Program-made: the position numbers and the translations under genes
In this document: one piece after another, positions 58,828 to 64,000 of the stretch
How positions within the stretch are numbered: position 1 is the stretch's first letter
Layout: every line of letters starts with the position of its first letter
The notes under the pieces: generated by a model
Database searches by the model: none
What the model was told of the DNA's origin: nothing
The model's input: only the letters and a program-made list of their open reading frames with translations
NCBI GenBank assembly: GCA_028818695.1
Contig: JAPPNK010000004.1
Coordinates: forward strand, 137,888-201,887
DNA from: Candidatus Poribacteria bacterium
GTDB taxonomy: Bacteria; Poribacteria; WGA-4E; GCA-2687025
Reading direction: 5' to 3'
DNA length: 64,000 bases

Positions 58828-59275
58828 TCACCTCCGCCGGCAAGCCTCGTAACCCCGAATAAAATCCTCCACCGAGACGCGCGCCGTCTCCTTTCCGATC
58901 AGGTCAAGCGGAACATCCTCAACGCGCCGAAAGCGTATGCACGACTTCCCCATGTCCAACTTGAACCCGCGCGACCTCCATTCCGCCCGAAAATGCTCCG
59001 CCGCCGCCTCGTCCATATACAGCGCATGCAGATAAAGCGACAGATGCCGCTTCTGCGACGCAAGGCAGATTGGAGCGAGCAGGCAGCTTGTTATATGTGT
59101 CGGGATAACGCTCCAGCGGAATCGCATACGCAATCATCCCATGCTGCATCGTCTCAACATACCCGTCCGGCAGGTTCTCTAAAACGATCTTTCGTACCGC
59201 TTGAACCGCCTCGGCTCGGTCGGGCGGCAGCGACTGCAGATATTCGTCAACGGTTGCGGCGGAACTGTATGCCAT
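58828..59275 (-). pseudogene. DUF1801 protein gene broken by a frameshift
   Basis: Two overlapping frames together encode one DUF1801 protein. The first (start 59275) gives VDEYLQSLPPDRAEAVQAV, GYVETMQHGMIAYAIPLERY and PDTYNKLPA. The second resumes with APICLASQKRHLSLYLHALY, then FKLDMGKSCIRFRRVEDVPL, the family's C-terminal half. The join lies at about 59075-59095. A single-base indel restores a product of about 148 residues. Either the gene is decaying or the assembly has an error here. Function of the family is unknown. Confidence 0.8.
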
Positions 59276-59305
59276 CGGTTCTTCCTTTCAAAAAATGCGT
59301 CCGTT

Positions 59306-60331
59306 TCAGCTCCAAGCGTTCGTGAAGAAGCGGAGCCAGTTGCCGTATGCGACATTTTCAGCGTCCTGTTCAGAATAACCGCGCTCTTGAAGCCGATGAA
59401 CGATTTTGGGAAGGTCGGCGATCGTGTCGATCCCGCGCGGGATGCGCTCCCGCCCGAAGCCGCCGTCCAGATCGCTCCCGATGCCCGCATGCTCAGAGGA
59501 GCCGGCAATCTGGCAGACGCGATCGATATGATGGACGACATCGTCGATGGACGCCCGCATTTTCGGCTTCCAGTCCGGCATGAGCATCTCCGAGTCGAGC
59601 GCGGCTCCGACGACGCCCCCCCGCTCTGCGAGGGCGCGTATCTGGTCGTCGTCGATCTGGCGGACGCCGGGGGCAAGGGCGCGGCAGTTGCTGTGGCTGG
59701 CGTGGACATGCCCGCCGTAAGCGTCCAGCGCTTCCCAGAAGGAGCGGTCCGAAAGATGCGTGACATCCAGAACGATCCCAAGCCGCTCCATTTCGCGCAG
59801 CAGCGGCTTGCCAAGCTCCGTGAGTCCGCCGTCGGCGCCTGTCCCATGCGCGTAGGCGCTGACGCCGTAATGAGCGAGGCTCAACGCGCGCAGCCCGCTT
59901 TCATACCATTCCGCCGCCTGCTCGGGCGAGACGATCGGATCGGCTCCCTCCATCGCAACGACCGCGCCGACGGGAGCCTCCGCGCCGCGCGCCTCCCAGT
60001 CGGCAAGATGCGTTTGGAGATCGTCTGCGCTCCGCATGATGCGCATCTTCCCCTGCGCCTCCAAGACGCGGTAGTAGGCAAGCTGCCCCTGCGCTTGGGC
60101 GTGTGAGATCTCCCGCGACGCGCCGCCCGACTGTCCGCGTTCGGGGCGCGCCGTCCGCGCAAAAAGCGTCGCCGCGCACAGGGCGACCTTCCCCTTTCGC
60201 ATCGCCGGAAACGAGACGGTTCCCGTTCCGCCGCCCTCCGCCGCCCGTATCTCCGAGACCGGCAGCTCCAGGTTTCGGTTGTAGTTCAGCGCGTTCATGG
60301 CAAGGTCAAGATGGGCGTCCGCGATGAGCAT
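59306..60331 (-). CDS. Membrane-dipeptidase-like (peptidase M19) protein
   Basis: 341 residues. The binuclear zinc ligands appear as DAHLDL (N-terminus), MEGADP (bridging Glu), LDVTHLSDRSFWE (His), HASHSNCRALAPG (His) and IGSDLDGGFG (Asp). This is the M19 renal-dipeptidase family, which hydrolyses dipeptides, including some with a D-residue. No signal peptide, so probably cytoplasmic. ATG at 60331 starts directly at the barrel's first strand. Confidence 0.9.
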   Translation of the reverse strand: MLIADAHLDLAMNALNYNRNLELPVSEIRAAEGGGTGTVSFPAMRKGKVALCAATLFARTARPERGQSGGASREISHAQAQGQLAYYRVLEAQGKMRIMRSADDLQTHLADWEARGAEAPVGAVVAMEGADPIVSPEQAAEWYESGLRALSLAHYGVSAYAHGTGADGGLTELGKPLLREMERLGIVLDVTHLSDRSFWEALDAYGGHVHASHSNCRALAPGVRQIDDDQIRALAERGGVVGAALDSEMLMPDWKPKMRASIDDVVHHIDRVCQIAGSSEHAGIGSDLDGGFGRERIPRGIDTIADLPKIVHRLQERGYSEQDAENVAYGNWLRFFTNAWS

Positions 60332-60419
60332 CGTTTCTACCTGTTTCGTTCCATTCCATCCGCATATAAAACGAACCCGCGCAGGCATGCGCTACATGAA
60401 AACGCCGCCGCCTTCATGT

Positions 60420-61052
60420 TCATTCTTCGCCGATGTTGAGAAGCGGGGCGGTTTTGACGGGAAGCTGCCGCCACCATGCCTCCTCCGCCTCGATTTTGAC
60501 AAGATGCGTGTTGCCGGGGATGTCGTTCGCGCCAATGCCTTTTTCGATGATGGACGCGCATGGGTCGTTTAAAATGAGCTGTCCCAGTTCCCGTTCAATC
60601 TTGGCGCGTGTGCGCAAAATGACGGCGCCAATCAGTTCCGCCTCCGCTCTGTCAAGCAGATGGTCGACGTTCCAGTGGAGCCGTTTGCCGTTTCTCGGCA
60701 GCAGATTTCCTTCGCCGAGCTGTATCGACCTGAAAAACTGAAGAAAGGTTTGCTGAATCGGATGCGGCGGCAGCTCGCCTGTACGCGCCGCATGGCGTAC
60801 GAGCCGACGCGCGAGCGGCGCGCCCCCTTTGGACCCCAGCGCCGATCCGATGTAGAGATACTCGCCGGCGGGGGTGTGAATCGGTTTCGCTTTTTTAAAC
60901 CTTCCGTACGGCATGGTGAAACTCTCGCGGACACGGATGCGCAGCAGGTAAGCGCCCGACTGCTCATCTCCGCCGCAGACGGCGATGAAACAGCGGTTTG
61001 AAGGGGCGTAGAGCGTCGTTACTTGCAATTGAGGGCTTGAGTTCGTTAACAT
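60420..61052 (-). CDS. DUF123 (GIY-YIG-like) protein
   Basis: About 210 residues. GAYLLRIRVRESFTMPYGRF, EYLYIGSALGSKGGAPLARR, LVRHAART and KRLHWNVDHLLDRAEAELIG are the DUF123 blocks, which resemble the GIY-YIG nuclease fold and occur fused to endonuclease III in some organisms. The C-terminal NDIPGNTHLVKIE ends the domain, where Cys residues of many homologues are missing. DNA binding or nicking is possible. It is divergent from arsA, 33 bp away; the start codon is not certain. Confidence 0.78.
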   Translation of the reverse strand: MLTNSSPQLQVTTLYAPSNRCFIAVCGGDEQSGAYLLRIRVRESFTMPYGRFKKAKPIHTPAGEYLYIGSALGSKGGAPLARRLVRHAARTGELPPHPIQQTFLQFFRSIQLGEGNLLPRNGKRLHWNVDHLLDRAEAELIGAVILRTRAKIERELGQLILNDPCASIIEKGIGANDIPGNTHLVKIEAEEAWWRQLPVKTAPLLNIGEE

Positions 61053-61085
61053 ATAGATGTTCACTCCACGGTCGAGGGCTTGACG

Positions 61086-62264
61086 ATGCGAATGATACTC
61101 TACACAGGCAAAGGCGGCGTCGGTAAAACCAGCGTGACCGCGGCGACAGCAATCCGCTTGGCGGAGATGGGGTACCGCACGCTGGCGATGTCGGTCGACC
61201 CTGCGCATTCTTTAGCCGATTCGTTCGATCTGGACCGAAGCCTGATGGACCATGGCGAGGGGCGCCCCGTGTCGGTGAGAGAGAACCTGGACCTGCAGGA
61301 GATACTCATCCACGCGGAGGTGGAGCGGCACTGGTCGGTGGTGTACGGGTACATCGCAAAGCTGCTGAAAACATCCGGGGTGGACGGCGTCGCCGCCGAA
61401 GAGCTTGCCATCTTTCCCGGCATGGAGGAGATCTGCGGGCTGCTCTACATCAACCAGTATCTCCAAGAGGAGACCTACGACGTCGTCCTGCTTGACTGCG
61501 CGCCGACGGGCGAATCGCTCCGCTTTGTCAGCATCCCGACGACGCTCGACTGGTATATGGCAAAGGTGTTCAAGATGGAGCGCCGGCTGGCGAGCATCGC
61601 GCGCCCCGTCATCAAAAAAGTATCCTCCCTTCCGATACCGGAGGACAATTACTTCAGCAACATCGAATACCTGTTCGACCGCCTTCAAGGTATTGACGCC
61701 GCGCTGCGCGATTCGTCCATCACAACGGTGCGCCTTGTGACGAACCCTGAAAAGATGGTGCTGAAGGAAACGCAGCGCGCCTTTATGTACTTCTGCCTCT
61801 ACGGGCTGACCATCGATGGCGTCGTCATCAACCGCATCCTGCCGCCGGAGATTCAAGGCGAGTTCATGGAATCGTGGCGCTCTCTTCAGCAGGGGTATCT
61901 GCAGGATATTGAGTCGTTTTTTAGCGGCGTTCCGATCTGGCGCATTCCGCTTTTTCAGGGCGAAGTGGTCGGCGAGTCGAGTCTCAAGCGGCTTGCGGAC
62001 GCGCTTTACGGCGACAGCGACCCGTCCGAGCGGCATGCTGAAGAAGCTCCGATCCGTTTTGAAAAAGTGGACGAAACGACGCATCTGTATATGCGCCTGC
62101 CTTTTGTGAAAGCGGAGGAAATTGAGCTGTCCGCCTTCACGGACGAGCTGGTGGTTCAGATTGGCAACTTCAAGCGGCATGTGTCGCTTCCGCGCAGCCT
62201 CGCCGGACGAAAACCGAGCGGAGCCAAGCGCAAAGGCGACCTGCTTGACATAGCGTTCGACTAA
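61086..62264 (+). CDS. Get3/ArsA-family ATPase with C-terminal Hsp20-like domain
   Basis: 392 residues. Deviant Walker A: YTGKGGVGKTSVTAATAIR. Switch I: MSVDPAHSLADSF. Switch II region: DVVLLDCAPTGESLRFVSIP. A-loop: VTNPEKMVLKETQRA. It is a single-unit ATPase, unlike duplicated arsenite pumps. Arsenite-binding Cys residues are not evident. The final 90 residues (THLYMRLPFVKAEEIELSAF, VVQIGNFKRHVSLPRSL) match the alpha-crystallin-like domain of bacterial Get3 homologues. Membrane-protein targeting or chaperoning is likely. Start ATG 61086 follows GAGGG. Confidence 0.9.
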   Translation: MRMILYTGKGGVGKTSVTAATAIRLAEMGYRTLAMSVDPAHSLADSFDLDRSLMDHGEGRPVSVRENLDLQEILIHAEVERHWSVVYGYIAKLLKTSGVDGVAAEELAIFPGMEEICGLLYINQYLQEETYDVVLLDCAPTGESLRFVSIPTTLDWYMAKVFKMERRLASIARPVIKKVSSLPIPEDNYFSNIEYLFDRLQGIDAALRDSSITTVRLVTNPEKMVLKETQRAFMYFCLYGLTIDGVVINRILPPEIQGEFMESWRSLQQGYLQDIESFFSGVPIWRIPLFQGEVVGESSLKRLADALYGDSDPSERHAEEAPIRFEKVDETTHLYMRLPFVKAEEIELSAFTDELVVQIGNFKRHVSLPRSLAGRKPSGAKRKGDLLDIAFD

Positions 62265-63610
62265 GGCAGAAGACCGCCGACCGCCCGCGCGAGACGAGCC
62301 GCCGCCGCCGCCGCGTCATGCGCCGCCCGCAGCTGATTCAACTCCGTTTGCGTCCGCTGCAGCTCTATGTCAGCCAGCTCAACGCTCGTGATGAGGCCGT
62401 TTTCAAACGACAGGTTGGCGATGCGCAGCGCTTCTTCCGCCTGTTGAACCGCCTCGTTGAGCGCCTCAATTGACGCTTTCGCCTCCTGATAGGCGAGGTA
62501 CGCCTGCCGCGTTTCCAGCTCCACGCCGCGCTCCAGCGCCTGAACCGCCAGAGTCGCCTGCGCGAGCCGCGCCTCCGCCGTCTGCGTCTGCGCCTTGGTT
62601 GCGAACCCGTCAAAGATCGGAAACGAGACGCCGACGCCGGTCGACCAGACGCTCTGCGCGTCCTGCTTCTCGTTGTCGCTCCAGGAACCTGTCCATGTGA
62701 GGGCGACGTTCGGCTTGTTGGCGGCTTTGGCGATCTGAACGCCGCGCATGGCGGCTTCGGCAAGCGCCTGCGCCTCTTTCAGTTCATGCCTGTTCATGAG
62801 CGCCGTCTCGACAAGATCGTCCAGCGGATCCTCAATTGGCTCGTATTGGAAGTTTCCGACCGCCGTAAATTCCAGGTCGGAGCTTTCGCCGATAGAGACG
62901 GCAAGCGCGCTCATGGCGAGGGCGCGGGCGTTTTCGGCGCGCATGGCGTCTGCGCCGGCGTTCGCTTTGGCAACATTCGCTTGGAGCAGGTCCAGCCGCG
63001 TCGCCGCGCCGGCTTCCATGCGCAGCTGTACGATGTCGAGCCGCCGTTGCGTCTGCTCTAGGGCGCGCTGGGCGGTTTCTGCCGCTTTTTCGGCGAAGAG
63101 CGCCGCGTAAAAATACTCGGCGGTCCGCAGGGCGGTCTGCTGTTTTACGGCGTTCAACGCCTCCATTTCTGCTAGAACCGTTTGATCTGCCGCCTGAACG
63201 GCGCGGGTCGTTTTCCACCAGGTAAAAATGGGCCACTGTATCTGCGCGATGCCGCGGTAGTCATGGCGCGTTCCGAGTTCGATTTCTATCGGTTCGCCGT
63301 TTTGCGCCGGGTCTTGGACGGCTGGAAACCCTTCGAAGTCGAGCGCCTGCTTTAACAGGACGCCGTTGTAGACGTAGGAGCCTGTGAGATTGAGCGACGG
63401 CAGCCGCTGAGCGCGCGCCGCTCTGGCTTGCGCGCGGGCGGCTTCGACGCTTTTCTCGGCGATCTGTACAGGTTCCGAATTTTGAAGCGCGCGTTCAACC
63501 GCCTGCTCTAAGGTGAAGGCGTTCTCGGCGGCGGGCGCCGGCTGCGCAAGGTTGTCGCCGACGGACCCCGGCAGCGCAAGAAGAAGCGCCGCGAGAAGAA
63601 TACATGGCAT
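62261..63610 (-). CDS. TolC-family outer-membrane efflux protein
   Basis: 449 residues with a signal peptide (CILLAALLLALPGSVGDNLA). Two OEP repeats are seen: FTLEQAVERALQNSEPVQIA with LPSLNLTGSYVYNG, and LVETALMNRHELKEAQALAE with PNVALTWTGSWSDN. Long Ala/Gln-rich helices build the periplasmic tunnel. It would form the trimeric exit duct of a tripartite pump; no inner-membrane pump or adaptor lies in the window. The stop overlaps the arsA-like gene by four bases. Confidence 0.92.
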   Translation of the reverse strand: MPCILLAALLLALPGSVGDNLAQPAPAAENAFTLEQAVERALQNSEPVQIAEKSVEAARAQARAARAQRLPSLNLTGSYVYNGVLLKQALDFEGFPAVQDPAQNGEPIEIELGTRHDYRGIAQIQWPIFTWWKTTRAVQAADQTVLAEMEALNAVKQQTALRTAEYFYAALFAEKAAETAQRALEQTQRRLDIVQLRMEAGAATRLDLLQANVAKANAGADAMRAENARALAMSALAVSIGESSDLEFTAVGNFQYEPIEDPLDDLVETALMNRHELKEAQALAEAAMRGVQIAKAANKPNVALTWTGSWSDNEKQDAQSVWSTGVGVSFPIFDGFATKAQTQTAEARLAQATLAVQALERGVELETRQAYLAYQEAKASIEALNEAVQQAEEALRIANLSFENGLITSVELADIELQRTQTELNQLRAAHDAAAAAARLARAVGGLLP

Positions 63611-63745
63611 CGCGTATGTCTCCCGTATGCGTAGGGCGTTTACATACAGAATTTAGCGCGCAGGGCGGGCAAGGTCAAGAAGCTCGCTTGTGAGGCAGCC
63701 TCTACAGGTGACGATAACGAAAATCCTGTTCAAATCGGACAGATT

Positions 63746-63774
63746 GTCATTCCCGCGAAAGCGGGAATCCAGAG
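63746..63774. repeat. Hairpin repeat, inverted copy
   Basis: GTCATTCCCGC-GAAA-GCGGGAATCCAGAG, the exact reverse complement of the copies at 28250 and 46070. Confidence 0.7.
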
Positions 63775-63881
63775 CTCTCCTAGACGGCCTTCGCATTCCA
63801 AAACGGCTCTCTAAAATCAATACCATCGCTTATAGAGAAAAGACAGCCGCTTGTGATCAGAGCGCGGAAGGTCGTCAATCC

Positions 63882-63970
63882 GACCTTATGTCTTTAGTTG
63901 GGACATGACAGCAGGCGGATGTGGACGGTTTCTGCGGCGCCTCTAGATTCCCGCTTTCGCGGGAGTATCT
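63882..63970. repeat. Composite repeat: upstream element and hairpin
   Basis: TCCCAACT-N10-GGTCG read on the minus strand (ending at 63882), then the hairpin TTCCCGC-TTTC-GCGGGAG near 63948-63964. No promoter follows at the usual spacing. Confidence 0.55.
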
Positions 63971-64000
63971 GTGTTCAAAGTCAATCATTTCGTGTTCTCC

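Larger units (their letters stand above)
63611..64000. other. Terminal intergenic region with repeats
   Basis: No gene is seen to the window edge. It contains an inverted GGATTCCCGC hairpin copy (63746-63774) and an upstream element plus hairpin (63882-63970). The promoter of the TolC gene should lie near 63611-63700, but none is convincing. Confidence 0.45.

Noticed and set aside
1-64000. CRISPR array or Cas genes
   Set aside because: No regularly spaced direct repeats were found; the dispersed hairpin repeats are single copies in different gaps.
1-64000. Prophage or integrative element with att sites at tRNA-Pro
   Set aside because: No integrase or phage structural gene is present, and no duplicate of the tRNA 3' end was noticed.

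Overview
The window is a GC-rich, gene-dense stretch of a Gram-negative-type bacterial chromosome. It carries an LpxL-type acyltransferase, a TolC-type exporter, an outer-membrane barrel protein and several lipobox lipoproteins. The mixture of formylglycine sulfatases, a phytanoyl-CoA dioxygenase, LamG and TolB-like secreted proteins, Gfo/Idh/MocA oxidoreductases and many HEAT/TPR proteins resembles the uncultured Poribacteria and their relatives. That placement comes from gene content only and is tentative.

Layout. 1-2636: end of an O-antigen ligase-like gene, a lipoprotein, an O-methyltransferase. 2748-7504: an operon starting with rpsU, then an L-galactose dehydrogenase-like AKR, two unrecognised proteins and a DCC-family protein. 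7542-9190: two tandem paralogous secreted proteins. 9458-12298: an Sm/Hfq-like protein, a sulfatase-like hydrolase with Thr at the nucleophile position, a NUDIX hydrolase. 12303-18663: polA, a PHP phosphatase with rqcP, two TPR proteins. 19072-22240: an operon of LamG protein, PhyH-HEAT fusion and toroid lipoprotein, divergent from tRNA-Pro(TGG). 22595-28148: envelope genes and a RibD-like reductase. 28410-38925: DAO oxidoreductase, queG, zinc MDR, asd, apt, sulfatase, GT4 glycosyltransferase and a double-length thyX. 38926-51234: an accessory segment with a single-chain restriction-modification enzyme between direct repeats, a RelE-like ORF, molybdopterin synthase (moaD-moaE), two Gfo/Idh genes, an ATPase/TOPRIM pair and a solitary DNA methyltransferase. 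51302-64000: a sensor without an output domain, a sulfatase-GH2 pair, a probable small RNA, TolB-like and Ig-like secreted proteins, a frameshifted DUF1801 gene, an M19 dipeptidase, a DUF123 protein, a Get3/ArsA ATPase and a TolC protein.

Three patterns cut across the genes. (1) A bipartite element, TCCCAACT-N10-GGTCA, lies 9-11 bp upstream of the -35 box at nine sites. All nine promoters have a 17-bp spacer, and they serve unrelated genes including rpsU, tRNA-Pro, rqcP, asd and a candidate small RNA. It is either the site of an undescribed global regulator or a mobile repeat with strict promoter targeting. (2) Four otherwise different secreted proteins end in the same short motif, SVDPxxKxxxxW(G/A)xhK, which looks like a C-terminal sorting tag. 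(3) The ATPase/TOPRIM pair is a plausible uncharacterised defence system. A hairpin repeat family built on GGATTCCCGC-TTTC-GCGGGAA is also scattered through the intergenic regions and has become the 3' end of the TOPRIM gene.
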